Under the pieces are notes generated by a model, which did not search any database, had not been told where the DNA came from, and saw only the letters and a list, made by a program, of their open reading frames with translations. Positions 26,380-35,365 of a DNA stretch of 64,000 nt are shown here, piece after piece. The position numbers and the translations under genes were made by a program. The stretch spans positions 268,804-332,803 of the forward strand of contig NZ_BJUW01000002.1 of NCBI RefSeq assembly GCF_007988825.1. The letters run 5' to 3'. Numbering within the stretch: position 1 is the stretch's first letter; each line of letters opens with the position of its first letter. The stretch is from Microbacterium aerolatum. GTDB taxonomy: Bacteria > Actinomycetota > Actinomycetes > Actinomycetales > Microbacteriaceae.

Positions 26380-29300
26380 TTACTCCGCGTCGACCGTGAC
26401 GATCGTCCGCACGGCGGAGTCGCCGTACTGCACGACTCCGAGGTAGCGCGTGCCCGCCGTGAGCCCGCTCCAGCTGAGCTCGTAACCGGTCGCCTGCCCC
26501 TGCGTCGCCGCGATCGGGTTCGGCGTCGCGGTGAACGCGCCCTCACCCGACGGTGCGACGTTGGCGTAGGTCATGTCCCACGTCATCGGGGCCGTCGTGG
26601 AGTACACGTTCGCGACGACCAGGTACGTCCCCGCGGTCGGCGTCGGGAGCGTGACCCGCTCATCGGCGGATGCCGTCGCCGACTGCCACACCTCGTAGTA
26701 GCGCAGGTCGTCCGGCGCCACCACGCGGTACACGGTGAGGTCGAGGTCGCTGCCCTCGTCGTCAGAGGAGTCGAGGTCGAAGCGGGACAGCGCCGTGCCC
26801 TCCGGCACGTCGACGATCCACGAGACGTCCTTGTTCGCGTCACCGGAGTTCTCGTCGCCCGAGTGCCCCTCGACCGGGTGGTCGGAGTCCGTGAGCAGCT
26901 CGAACGGCGTGAGCCCTGCGAGGTTCAGCGGCAGCTCGCCGTCGATGCCCGGCGTGATCTCCACGGTGGTCGAACCGTCGACCCCTGCGCCCTCGACCTC
27001 GGCGGGCGCGTCGGCGGTCACGGGGAACACCGCGATCGGCGTTCGCACCGAGTTCTTCTTGCTCGTCCAGGTCAGCGAGCCGGTGGCCCACTGTTCGACG
27101 GGAGCGCTCTCGTTGTCGAACGTCACGGTGTACGTCGCCGTCTCGCCGGCTCCGCCGAACGTCAGGGTCGATGGCTCGACGCTCACACCGACTCCAGGCA
27201 AGTCGGCGTGCGCCGTGAAGGTGCCCGCCTCGGTGGAGGTCACCGTGCGGGTGACGGACTGTGCGCTGGCCAGCTTGCCGATCGAGATCGACGCGAGGTT
27301 CAGGTCGCTGCCGTCGATCGGCTCGACGCCGTCGAACTCCGCCAGCCCCTTGCCCTCGAGGAACGCCGCCCAGTCGGCGACGCCGTTGAGATACAGCAGA
27401 CCCGGGTCGAAGAATCGCGTCGGATCCACCTGACCTGCACCCTGCTGGAACGGGTCGGTGTTCTTCGAGCCGTCGGCGTTCACGGTGTCGTAAGCGGTGG
27501 TCATCATCGCCGACTTCACCTCGCCCGGCGTCGCGGTCGGACGCTCGCCGAGGTACAGCGCGCCGAGACCGGCGATGTGCGGCGCCGCCATCGATGTGCC
27601 GGAGAGGATGCCGAAGGTCGGCTTGTCCTTGCGCGCGTTGTTGGTCGCGGCGAGGATCGCGACTCCTGGAGCTGCGATGTCCGGCTTCATGACATCGCTG
27701 CCGTCAGCCTGCATGGGTCCACGGCTCGAGAAGCCGGCGATCTGCGGAACCGGGGTCACCTCGCCGGTGGTGTTCTCGCCGGTCAGCGTGATGGGGCGAT
27801 CGACTCCGCCCTGCACATACGCGAGCACGGCCTCGCGATGCGCGGCCGCGAGATGGACGGTCGGCACGACATGAAAGTCGTTGTCCAGCGAGTCGGAGCC
27901 GCCGGGCACGTTGACGAGCACCATGCCGACGCCGCCGGCGTCCTTCACGACCTGCGATTTCTCGGCGCGGGCGTTGCTGCCCCGGTCGCAGACGACGATA
28001 TGCCCGGCGGCCTTCGCCGGGTCCAGCGTGTCCGGCAGGCAGAGCTGCGCGTCCGCCGCGCCGGCGGCCGCCGCATCACCCGCATAGATCGACGGCTCGG
28101 TGATCGTCTTCCCGAACGGCACCGAGACGGATGCTCCGGCCTGCGCGAACCCGTCGAAGCTGACGGTCCCCTCCCAGGTCGGGATCGTGGATGCCGCGAC
28201 CGTGGTGTACCAGGGCGACGCGTGATCGGCGGTGACGGCATCCGGTCCGGCATTGCCGGCACTCACCGAGACGAACACGCCCGCCGCCGCGGCATTCAGG
28301 AACGCGATGTCGTCCGGCTGCAGCACGGACGTCGCCGCGCCCCCGCCGATCGAGTAGTTGATCACGTCGACGCCGTCGGCGACCGCCTGATCGATCGCGG
28401 CGATGAGGTCGCTGAGCGCGCAGATGTCGTCGTCGGTGACAGCCGGGTCGGGTCCGACGTAGCAGGCCTTGTAGGCTGCGACCTTGGCTGCGGGCGCGAC
28501 GCCGGAGATCTTCCCCAGCTTGACTCCCCCGACCGTCGCCTTGACGCCGAACTCACCGGCAGCCGTGCTCGCGGTGTGCGAGCCGTGCCCGTCGCCATCG
28601 CGCGGGGACAGGTAGTCGTACTGGAAGTCGAACCCGGCCGCCGCCGCACCCGTCGAGAAGTACTGGGCGCCGATCAGCTTGGTCGTGTAGTCGTGCTTGT
28701 CCCAGTCCTGGCCCTCGACGATGGCGCTGCGGAACTGCGTGCCGTCCGACTTGTCGAAGTAGACGTAGGACCCGTCGCTGTACGGCTCGCCCCTGTCCTG
28801 CTTCGGCTTCTTCTGCTTCTTCAGCTTCTTGCCGTCGAACGCAGGATGCTCCGGCGCGATGCCGGTGTCGATGACGCCGACCACGACGCCCTCGCCGGCG
28901 TGCTTCACGCCACCGGTCGCCTCCCACACGCCGCCCTTGCCCTTGGCGTCGTCGCCGAGCCCGAGGAAGTCGGTGGAGGACTGTGCGTCGGGGTGCCGGA
29001 TCTCGTCGGGGAAGACGCCGAGGACGTCCTTGGACGCGCGGAGCGCGTCGACCTGATCGCCGGTGAGGTCTGCGCTGAAGCCGTTGAGAGTCACCTGATA
29101 CGCGACGTCAGGGGTGACGCCTTCGGATGTCGCGAGCTTGCGCTGCTCGTTCTCCAGGTGCGCGATGTACTTCTGCGAGTCCGCGGAGTGCGCGTCGAGC
29201 GACTTGCCCGGGTTCGGCTTCGTGCGGCGGAGACCGTTCGTGTCGCCCTCGTACGTGGCCAGCGGATCGGCCTTCATGACGACGATGTAATGCCCTGGCG

Positions 29301-29424
29301 TCCCCTCGACGGGTGTCGGATGTGTCACCCCCTCGACGCCTGCGTAGCTCGCGGTTGCCGAGGTTCCGATGACGAGTGCGGCGAGTGTGATGCCGACCGT
29401 CAACCGGAGGGGTGATCGACCCAT
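26380..29424 (-). CDS. Secreted subtilisin-like serine protease (S8) with PA domain
   Basis: This 1014-residue exported protease has a signal peptide of about 28 residues ending ATASYA, then an I9-type propeptide region (about 45-145). The catalytic triad is Asp186 (VIDTG), His283 (GHGSHTAS) and Ser611 (GTSMAAPH). A protease-associated insert lies at about 440-550 between His and Ser. The C-terminal 370 residues are beta-rich modules, one resembling the FN3-like domain of plant-type subtilases. There is no LPxTG anchor. GGAG lies 8-11 bases before ATG 29424. It probably degrades extracellular proteins. No dedicated regulator is adjacent. Confidence 0.95.
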   Translation of the reverse strand: MGRSPLRLTVGITLAALVIGTSATASYAGVEGVTHPTPVEGTPGHYIVVMKADPLATYEGDTNGLRRTKPNPGKSLDAHSADSQKYIAHLENEQRKLATSEGVTPDVAYQVTLNGFSADLTGDQVDALRASKDVLGVFPDEIRHPDAQSSTDFLGLGDDAKGKGGVWEATGGVKHAGEGVVVGVIDTGIAPEHPAFDGKKLKKQKKPKQDRGEPYSDGSYVYFDKSDGTQFRSAIVEGQDWDKHDYTTKLIGAQYFSTGAAAAGFDFQYDYLSPRDGDGHGSHTASTAAGEFGVKATVGGVKLGKISGVAPAAKVAAYKACYVGPDPAVTDDDICALSDLIAAIDQAVADGVDVINYSIGGGAATSVLQPDDIAFLNAAAAGVFVSVSAGNAGPDAVTADHASPWYTTVAASTIPTWEGTVSFDGFAQAGASVSVPFGKTITEPSIYAGDAAAAGAADAQLCLPDTLDPAKAAGHIVVCDRGSNARAEKSQVVKDAGGVGMVLVNVPGGSDSLDNDFHVVPTVHLAAAHREAVLAYVQGGVDRPITLTGENTTGEVTPVPQIAGFSSRGPMQADGSDVMKPDIAAPGVAILAATNNARKDKPTFGILSGTSMAAPHIAGLGALYLGERPTATPGEVKSAMMTTAYDTVNADGSKNTDPFQQGAGQVDPTRFFDPGLLYLNGVADWAAFLEGKGLAEFDGVEPIDGSDLNLASISIGKLASAQSVTRTVTSTEAGTFTAHADLPGVGVSVEPSTLTFGGAGETATYTVTFDNESAPVEQWATGSLTWTSKKNSVRTPIAVFPVTADAPAEVEGAGVDGSTTVEITPGIDGELPLNLAGLTPFELLTDSDHPVEGHSGDENSGDANKDVSWIVDVPEGTALSRFDLDSSDDEGSDLDLTVYRVVAPDDLRYYEVWQSATASADERVTLPTPTAGTYLVVANVYSTTAPMTWDMTYANVAPSGEGAFTATPNPIAATQGQATGYELSWSGLTAGTRYLGVVQYGDSAVRTIVTVDAE

Positions 29425-29553
29425 TTGTCTGCTCCGATGGTTGTGATGCGCGGCCTCGTCGCCGCACAGTCGATCAACCTAATGCGCGATCACGGGGCGC
29501 ACCATTGGACGAATCGCCAGACGGTCTGCGATATTCGGCGAGGCGTCGGCGCC

Positions 29554-29922
29554 TCAGGCAGGCCGGGCCGGGGACTCGGTCTCGACGACGCCCCCGCTGT
29601 GCACCAGTCGCACCTCCACACCGCCGGCACCCCGGATCGCCGGATTCGTGCGGGCGATGGCCAGCGCGCTGTCCCAGTCCTCGGCTTCCAGGATGTACAC
29701 GCCCGCGACGACCTGGTCGGTGTCGACGAAAGGCCCAGCCGTGACTCCTTCGGCGCGAATCGAGCGCGCCAGGTCTCGGGGCGTGAACGCCCAGACGGCG
29801 GTCATCACGCCGGCGGCCGTGAGTTCGTCGCCGTGTCCGTTGGGCTCGGCCAGGTCCTCCTCAGTGGCGTCGAGCGCGTGGGCTGAGTCGCCGGTATAGA
29901 TCAGAACTGCGAACTGCGGCAT
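29554..29922 (-). CDS. YCII/DGPF-domain protein
   Basis: This 122-residue protein has the DGPF-type signature as AGPFVDTDQVVAGVYILEA and the conserved W/D-S-A-L-A-I-A helix. Related proteins often sit next to ECF sigma factors, but none is seen here. I start it at ATG 29922 (MPQFAVLIY); the longer frame to 30084 crosses the promoter region of the HNH gene. The function of the family is not settled. Confidence 0.82.
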   Translation of the reverse strand: MPQFAVLIYTGDSAHALDATEEDLAEPNGHGDELTAAGVMTAVWAFTPRDLARSIRAEGVTAGPFVDTDQVVAGVYILEAEDWDSALAIARTNPAIRGAGGVEVRLVHSGGVVETESPARPA

Positions 29923-30075
29923 CGATTCATCCGTTCCAGAGCAAAGGCGGTCACGACATTGTGTCGCGTCCCGCGTGATGGCACCAGCAGAACCGGCTGA
30001 GAGCGCTACGAGACGCGCACGACCAGATATCACCTCTGATCGGCGAAATTCCTCGCGAGAATCTTGACCAACCTC

Positions 30076-30104
30076 TTGTTGCAATCGAATCTTTGTTCTA
30101 TACT
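30076..30104 (+). promoter_or_regulatory. Promoter of HNH endonuclease gene, predicted leaderless
   Basis: TTGTTG (30076-30081), a 17-bp spacer, and TATACT (30099-30104) form a good sigma-70-type promoter. The -10 ends 6 bp before ATG 30111, so transcription should begin at or next to the start codon. No ribosome binding site is visible. Confidence 0.65.
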
Positions 30105-30110
30105 GGGCGT

Positions 30111-31703
30111 ATGGTAACGCTCAGCCCAGAGATTCAAGCACTCGAGGATTCCCTCGTGTTTCAGGGCGAGCTGCTCGACGAATGGGTCGATGTCGGCGCG
30201 AGGATCGGTGCGCTGGAGGCGGAGCGCGTGGAGCTGCTTGCGACGCGCCTCGATCTGCTGGCGCGGGAGCGCCTGTCGGGTGATGAGATCGCGTTCCGGT
30301 CGATGTGCGCCGAGTACGCGGCCGCCGGCCACGTATCGCCGTCGACTTTCGCCGCGCACATCTCGGCGGCGTGGATGCTGGCACGCACGCTCCCTGCGAC
30401 CTTCGAGGCGCTCGCGTCGGGGACGATCAGCAAGCGTCACGCCGATGTCATCGTCGCCGAGGCGCCGAACGTTTCCGGGCACGGTGAGGCCGCGCACATC
30501 CGCGCCGAGTACGAGAACCGAGTGGTCCCCTTCGCGCAGCGCGAGACCGCGGCCCGGACCCGTACCGCCGCCCGCGAGATCGCCACCGCGGTGTTCCCCG
30601 AGAGCACGGCAGAGCAGCACCGCCGGGCGCGAGGGGAACGAGCAGTGACCGTCAAGCCCGACGGCGACGGCATGGCCGTTCTCACCGCGATCCTTCCCGA
30701 GGTACTCGCCTGCGCCATCCACGACCGGCTGACGCAGATGGGCAACGACGTCATCCAGGCCCGCCCGCAGGGTCAGCGCCGCCCGCGTCGCTCCACTCTC
30801 GAGAAGGTGCGCGCCGAGCGCGAGAACGCCATCGCTCGGCAAGAGCCCTCCGACCCGGCGCCGCCGACGGCGCTCGAAGACGAGTTCGTGCAGGCGCTCG
30901 AGCGCGAGTTCGACGAAGTGCCTCCGTGGGAGACCCACGATGACGACGTGGTCAGCGCAGATCTCGCGGAGGGCGCACCTGTCGTCGATCACGAGGCTGC
31001 AGCGACGGAGCACATCGACGAGCGCGACCTCGACGACCCCGACCTCACCGCATCAACGGAGAGCGGCCTGTTCCACGAGTCCACGCCGATGCACGACGGG
31101 TTCGGATCCATCGAACACGACACGCGCACTCTGGATCAGCTGCGCGCAGACATCTTCGCGGACATGCTCTTGACGACAACACCGACGAGCGTCACCGAGA
31201 CAGCACTCGAGTCGGTGAAGGCCACGGTTCAGGTCACGATCTCCGCCGCAGATCTTGCGACAGGCGACGACCGCCTCGCCGAGCTCAACGGACACGGCCC
31301 GTTGGCCACCGGGGCCGCGCGAATCCTCGCGGGCCACGCGACGAGCTGGGATCGTGTCTTCCTCGATCCGCAGGGCATGGTCGTCCAGACCGACAACTAC
31401 GTCCCGACGTCGGGAATGAAGCGTTTGCTGCGTGCCCGCGACCAGCACTGCCGATTCCCCGGCTGCCGCGCGCCCGCGCACCGGTGCCAGATCGACCACA
31501 ACCACGATCACGCCAAGGGCGGGCCCACTGCCGTGAGCAACCTGGCCCTGTTCTGCACGAGTCATCATCCGCTCAAGCATCCCGACGTCGACGATCGAGA
31601 CAGATGGACGGCGAGACAGCTCGACGGCGGGGTGATCCTGTGGACGAGTCCGCTCGGACGCACCTACACCGATGAACCGCCGCTGCGCGTGATGTTCGCC
31701 TGA
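30111..31703 (+). CDS. DUF222/13E12-type HNH endonuclease domain protein
   Basis: This 530-residue protein has an N-terminal DUF222 region (long amphipathic helices, RHADVIV and AERAV-like blocks), an acidic variable middle (about 250-350), and a C-terminal HNH nuclease motif. The motif has CRFPGC, then IDHNHDHAKGG, and finally CTSHHPLKH, so both zinc cysteine pairs and the metal-binding His are present. Members of this family are multicopy in actinobacteria and are suspected to be mobile or selfish, but the true substrate is unknown. I use ATG 30111 rather than an upstream TTG that lies within the -10 region. Confidence 0.9.
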   Translation: MVTLSPEIQALEDSLVFQGELLDEWVDVGARIGALEAERVELLATRLDLLARERLSGDEIAFRSMCAEYAAAGHVSPSTFAAHISAAWMLARTLPATFEALASGTISKRHADVIVAEAPNVSGHGEAAHIRAEYENRVVPFAQRETAARTRTAAREIATAVFPESTAEQHRRARGERAVTVKPDGDGMAVLTAILPEVLACAIHDRLTQMGNDVIQARPQGQRRPRRSTLEKVRAERENAIARQEPSDPAPPTALEDEFVQALEREFDEVPPWETHDDDVVSADLAEGAPVVDHEAAATEHIDERDLDDPDLTASTESGLFHESTPMHDGFGSIEHDTRTLDQLRADIFADMLLTTTPTSVTETALESVKATVQVTISAADLATGDDRLAELNGHGPLATGAARILAGHATSWDRVFLDPQGMVVQTDNYVPTSGMKRLLRARDQHCRFPGCRAPAHRCQIDHNHDHAKGGPTAVSNLALFCTSHHPLKHPDVDDRDRWTARQLDGGVILWTSPLGRTYTDEPPLRVMFA

Positions 31704-31744
31704 CCAGAGCGACGGCGATCGCGTGATCCCCGCGCTCCGTGTGA

Positions 31745-31870
31745 TCAGCGCTCCGGCGTGTGCAACCGGGCCAGGTAGCGGTCGACCCTCGTCGGGATGC
31801 CACGGGTGTCCAGCAGCGAGACGCTCACTGTCACCGCGGTCGCCAGCGGGATGGACGAAGGCGATGACAT
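31745..31870 (-). CDS. Possible small protein, 41 residues
   Basis: A 41-codon frame runs from ATG 31870 to TGA 31745, preceded by AAGGAG at 7 bases, the best ribosome binding site in this region. The product begins MSSPSSIPLATAV, continues with VSVSLLDTRGIPTRVDRYLA, and ends in a basic LHTPER. No signal peptide or recognisable domain is seen. It lies convergent to the HNH gene in a 336-bp gap otherwise without a gene. The remaining part (31871-32039) holds the promoter of the transporter gene and nothing else I can name. It could be a chance frame. Confidence 0.45.
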   Translation of the reverse strand: MSSPSSIPLATAVTVSVSLLDTRGIPTRVDRYLARLHTPER

Positions 31871-32027
31871 GGATGCTCCTTGTGTGCGCGTCATTGCGTT
31901 CGTTCACGCTACGAACTCCGCGGACGCCCCGCCGGGGTTCTGGGGGCGGATGCGACGAGCGGCGTCGTCGGGGCGACGAACGGTGTTTTCCCCGGTCGCG
32001 CGCCGATCCGCGCGCACACCGCGCCAC

Positions 32028-32033
32028 TAGGCT
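32028..32033 (+). promoter_or_regulatory. -10 hexamer of ECF S-component gene, predicted leaderless
   Basis: TAGGCT ends 6 bp before the GTG at 32040. No ribosome binding site is present and the -35 region is GC-rich without a match. Confidence 0.45.
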
Positions 32034-32039
32034 GAAACG

Positions 32040-32582
32040 GTGCCGAAGAATCGTGTGCTGTCGACTCGCGTGCTGCTGACCTGCGCCGCTGTCGGAGTTG
32101 CGACGGGGCTGGTCTCGGCGGGTTGGGCAGGCCTGCACTTCGTCGCCGCGACCGGCGCCATTCCGCTCTACGGACTCGTCCTCGGCTTCCACGTACTGCC
32201 CGGCGTGATCGCTCAGCAGGTGCTTCGCGCACCGTGGGTCGCGCTCATCACGCACGCGATCTCGGCGCTCATCGGGCTCGCCTTCGTACCTGCGATGGCC
32301 GGGCGATATCTGCTCGCGGCAGCCGTGTTCGGCGGCGTGCAGGAGGGTGTCTCGGCGCTCACCCGCTACCGCCACTGGGAACCGTGGCGATTCCTGCTGT
32401 CCTCGGCGGTCACCGGAGTCGTGATCGCAGTGCCGCTGTGGTTCGCCTTCGACGTCGCGGGCCTTCCCGCCTGGAGCGCGACCGGCTTCGGGGTGCTGTT
32501 CGTGATCGGTCCGGTGGCGTGGACGGTGGTCGGTCTGGCCATCGGAAACGCGCTTCGCCGGGCGGGCGTCATCCGCGTCTGA
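32040..32582 (+). CDS. ECF transporter substrate-binding (S) component, YkoE-like
   Basis: This 180-residue integral membrane protein has five or six hydrophobic helices and ends in a short Arg-rich tail. Size and position ahead of a fused double ATPase and a T component match the YkoEDC-type ECF layout. It gives the transporter its specificity, which cannot be read from sequence. No TPP, cobalamin or other riboswitch is visible in the preceding 170 bp. The start is GTG. The iron box lies after this gene, so it may be expressed separately from the rest of the unit. Confidence 0.75.
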   Translation: MPKNRVLSTRVLLTCAAVGVATGLVSAGWAGLHFVAATGAIPLYGLVLGFHVLPGVIAQQVLRAPWVALITHAISALIGLAFVPAMAGRYLLAAAVFGGVQEGVSALTRYRHWEPWRFLLSSAVTGVVIAVPLWFAFDVAGLPAWSATGFGVLFVIGPVAWTVVGLAIGNALRRAGVIRV

Positions 32583-32600
32583 CGCCACACCATATGCGCG

Positions 32601-32619
32601 TCAGGTAAGGCTCAGCTAA
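32601..32619 (+). promoter_or_regulatory. IdeR/DmdR-like iron box
   Basis: The 19-bp site beginning TCAGGTAAGG and ending CTCAGCTAA matches the actinobacterial iron-box consensus TTAGGTTAGGCTCACCTAA at 16 of 19 positions by my alignment. It is centred about 65 bp before the ATPase start codon. An iron-loaded DtxR-family repressor would be expected to bind here. Confidence 0.65.
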
Positions 32620-32674
32620 CCTGGATCGATACCGATTCATGGGAGCCCGCTCCCCGAGCCCGTGAAGGACTGCC

Positions 32675-34510
32675 GTGCGCGCATCCGCGCCCCTGCTCAG
32701 CGTGCGTGACCTCTCGCTCACACACGCCGGTGCCGCGCAGCCGTCGCCCCGGGATGTGAGTTTCGACGTGCGCCCGGGCGAGGTCGTGCTCGTGCTGGGG
32801 CCGAGCGGATCCGGCAAGTCAACGCTGACACTGGCCTTGAACGGACTCATCCCGCAGTCGGTTCCGGCCGACGTCGCGGGAGCGGTCGAGGTGAACGGCC
32901 GCGACACCGTGGAGACACCAGTCGCGCAGCTCAGCTCCGACGTGGCGATGGTGTTCCAGGATCCCGACGCGCAGCTGGTCACCGGCACCGTCCTCGACGA
33001 GGTCGCCTTCGCACTCGAGAATCTGCTGCTGCCCGTCACCGAGGTGCTCTCGCGGACCGAGCAGGCGCTGCGCCGGGTGGGGCTGTGGGAGCGACGCAGC
33101 TGGAACCCCGATCGGCTTTCCGGCGGCGGACGACAGCGCCTCGCGATCGCCTGCGCCATCGCGATGGGATCGCCCCTCATCGTGCTCGACGAGCCGACCG
33201 CGAACCTCGACCCGCAGGGCATCGACGACGTCTACGACGCGCTGACCGATCTCGTGGCATCCGGCGATCGTGCCGTCATCCTCGTCGAGCACAACCTGGA
33301 TGCCGCGATGCGCTTCGCGACCCGCGCGATCGTCCTGGATCAGCAGGGCCGGCTCGTCTTCGACGGCCCCGCCGACGAGGTGCTGCGCGGGCACACCGAC
33401 GAGCTCATCGCCATGGGCGTGTGGCTGCCGGCCGCGACGCTCGCAGGACGGATGCTGCGTGATCGCGGCATCCTGCCGGAGGACGTGCCGCTTCCACTGA
33501 CGCCGGAGGAGCTGGCGGCTGCGCTGCCGGAGGAGAGGCTTCGACTCGCTTCGCTCGCTCACCCCGTTTCGTCTTCGACGGCTTCGCCGCCTTCGCTCAA
33601 CGACCCGCAACAGAACCCTTCCGGCGAGCTCAATGTCCCGCAGGATGAGGCCACGTACCGCTCCCATCGCGGGGCGTTGAGCGAGCGGAGCGAGACGAAA
33701 CGGGTTGAGCGAGCCGCAGGCGAGTCGAAACCGACCTCCAGCATCATCCGAGCCCGGAACCTCACAGTGAAGCGCGGACGCTCCGAGGTGCTGCACGGCA
33801 TCGACCTCGACATCCCCACCGGCTCCCTCACCGCCATCGTCGGCGCGAACGGGGCGGGCAAGACCACGCTGATCCAGTCCCTCGCCGGAGTCGTGCCGCC
33901 CCCGAGGAACCAGGTCGCGATCGACGACCTCGATCCCGGCCGTGCGGCGCCACGCGATCTCGCCGCACGCATCGGCTTCGTGTTCCAGAACCCCGAGCAC
34001 CAGTTCATCGCGCACACCGTCTTCGACGAGCTCGCGCACGGCCTGCGACTGCGAGGAACACCGGATGCCGAGATCGGCGAGCGCGTCGGCGAGATGCTGG
34101 CGCGGTTCGGGCTCGAGCACAAGGCCGAGGTGCACCCGTTCCTGCTCTCCGGCGGTGAGAAGCGGCGGCTGTCGGTGGGCACCGCTCTCATCACGCGCCC
34201 TCGCGTGCTGGCGCTCGACGAACCCACGTTCGGCCAGGACCGCGCCCGCGCCGACGAGCTGCTGCGCCTTCTCGAGGGCCTGCGGGACGAAGGGACGACG
34301 ATCGTCATCGTCACCCATGATCTGCAGCTGGTCGCCGACCACACCACGCACACCGTCATCCTCTCCGACGGCCGCGTGCACGCATCGGGCGGCACTGCCG
34401 AATTGTTCGCGACCGATGGCCTGTTCGAGTCGGCCGGCCTCCGACTGCCGGCGCTGCACCGTGCGCTGAACCCCGAGTTGCGTGGCATCCTCACGGAGGC
34501 TGTCCGATGA
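32675..34510 (+). CDS. ECF transporter fused double ATPase (A1-A2)
   Basis: This 611-residue protein has two ABC ATPase domains. The first has Walker A GPSGSGKST, a modified signature LSGGGRQR and Walker B IVLDEPT. The second has GANGAGKTT, signature LSGGEKRR and LALDEPT. It starts at GTG 32675 with GAAGGA upstream and overlaps the T component by 4 bp. The linker (about residues 288-353) is encoded by two inverted copies of a dispersed repeat and reads as a Ser/Arg/Glu-rich, probably unstructured stretch. All catalytic motifs are intact, so the insertion appears tolerated. It powers uptake through the S and T components. Confidence 0.93.
   Translation: MRASAPLLSVRDLSLTHAGAAQPSPRDVSFDVRPGEVVLVLGPSGSGKSTLTLALNGLIPQSVPADVAGAVEVNGRDTVETPVAQLSSDVAMVFQDPDAQLVTGTVLDEVAFALENLLLPVTEVLSRTEQALRRVGLWERRSWNPDRLSGGGRQRLAIACAIAMGSPLIVLDEPTANLDPQGIDDVYDALTDLVASGDRAVILVEHNLDAAMRFATRAIVLDQQGRLVFDGPADEVLRGHTDELIAMGVWLPAATLAGRMLRDRGILPEDVPLPLTPEELAAALPEERLRLASLAHPVSSSTASPPSLNDPQQNPSGELNVPQDEATYRSHRGALSERSETKRVERAAGESKPTSSIIRARNLTVKRGRSEVLHGIDLDIPTGSLTAIVGANGAGKTTLIQSLAGVVPPPRNQVAIDDLDPGRAAPRDLAARIGFVFQNPEHQFIAHTVFDELAHGLRLRGTPDAEIGERVGEMLARFGLEHKAEVHPFLLSGGEKRRLSVGTALITRPRVLALDEPTFGQDRARADELLRLLEGLRDEGTTIVIVTHDLQLVADHTTHTVILSDGRVHASGGTAELFATDGLFESAGLRLPALHRALNPELRGILTEAVR
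33538..33613. repeat. Dispersed repeat copy 1, inside ATPase gene
   Basis: This copy begins GGCTTCGACTCGC, continues with GCTCACCCCGTTTCGTC, and ends CGCTCAACGACCCGCAACAG. It aligns over its length with the reverse complement of the copy at 44390-44474. It is read in frame in the linker between the two ATPase domains. Confidence 0.85.
33673..33732. repeat. Dispersed repeat copy 2, inverted relative to copy 1
   Basis: This copy runs GCGTTGAGCGAGCGGAGCG, then GACGAAACGGGTTGAGCGAG, then GGCGAGTCGAAACC. It is the inverted counterpart of copy 1 and lies 59 bp away, so the pair could fold back on itself. It is also translated in frame. Confidence 0.85.
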
Positions 34511-35337
34511 CCGAGATCACCTCCCCGACGGCCACGATCGATCCGTACGCGCCGGGTGCTCCGGCATCCCCGCGGCACTTCCTGAACCATCTGAATCCGC
34601 TGGCCAAGGTGGGCGCGGTCCTCCCGGCGATGGTGCTGCTCATCTTCGTGCGCGACATCGCGACGCCGCTGCTGTTCTTCGCCCTCTCATACGCGCTGCT
34701 CCTGATCGGGGCGCGGATCACCCCGCGCACGGCCGCGTTGCTGTTCCTCGCCGTGCCGCTCGGCGTGGTCATGATCGGATTCGGCTTCTCGATCTGGGTG
34801 GATGCCGGCGGCGTCGACGACACCGCACCCTTCCTGCAGATCGGCGGATGGACGCTGTTCACCGGAGCCGTGCAGATCGGCTTCGCCACGGCGCTGCGGC
34901 TGGCGGCCATCCTCGCGCTCGCGCTGATCGGCGGGCTCACGACGACGGGGCCGGATCTCGTGCGCGCCAGCATCCAGCAGCTGCATGTGCCGTACCGGAT
35001 CGGGTACACGGCGCTTGCCGCCTACCGGTTCGTGCCCCGCTTCGGCTACGAGCTCAGTGTGATCCGCGCGGCGCACCGGGTGCGGGGCCACCACGGCGGT
35101 CGCGGACCGTTCGCGCGGCTCGCACGCGGATGGGGATACATCGTGCCGCTGCTCGCCGGCGCCATCCGGCACGCCGAGCGCGTGGCCCTGGCGATGGACG
35201 CCCGCGCCTTCGGCGCGCATCCGACCCGGACCGAACGTCATCTGGTACCGTTCCGCACCCGCGACACCGTGTTCATCGTGCTCTTCGTCGCGGCATCCGC
35301 CGTGGTCTTCAGCCTCACATTCCCCTGGCAGCTCTGA
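34507..35337 (+). CDS. ECF transporter transmembrane (T) component
   Basis: This 276-residue membrane protein has five to six helices and the coupling-helix motifs of T components: a YRFVPRFGYELSVIRAAHRVRG stretch (split here as YRFVPRF and IRAAHRVRG) and the later AERVALAMDARAFG. It begins with an ATGA overlap with the ATPase gene. It couples ATP hydrolysis to toppling of the S component. Confidence 0.9.
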   Translation: MTEITSPTATIDPYAPGAPASPRHFLNHLNPLAKVGAVLPAMVLLIFVRDIATPLLFFALSYALLLIGARITPRTAALLFLAVPLGVVMIGFGFSIWVDAGGVDDTAPFLQIGGWTLFTGAVQIGFATALRLAAILALALIGGLTTTGPDLVRASIQQLHVPYRIGYTALAAYRFVPRFGYELSVIRAAHRVRGHHGGRGPFARLARGWGYIVPLLAGAIRHAERVALAMDARAFGAHPTRTERHLVPFRTRDTVFIVLFVAASAVVFSLTFPWQL

Positions 35338-35365
35338 CAGACCCGCACACCACGAAAGGCGACCG

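Noticed and set aside
26863..29415. 850-codon plus-strand frame opposite the subtilase gene
   Set aside because: High-GC shadow frame rich in Arg/Gly/His; the minus-strand protease has a signal peptide and an intact catalytic triad.
31871..32039. TPP or cobalamin riboswitch before the YkoE-like gene
   Set aside because: No CUGAGA or other conserved riboswitch core is seen, and the gene appears leaderless.
31053..32588. 511-codon minus-strand frame over the HNH gene end and the S-component gene
   Set aside because: It is Arg/Asp/His-rich with no recognisable domain, and the plus strand has an HNH motif and membrane helices.
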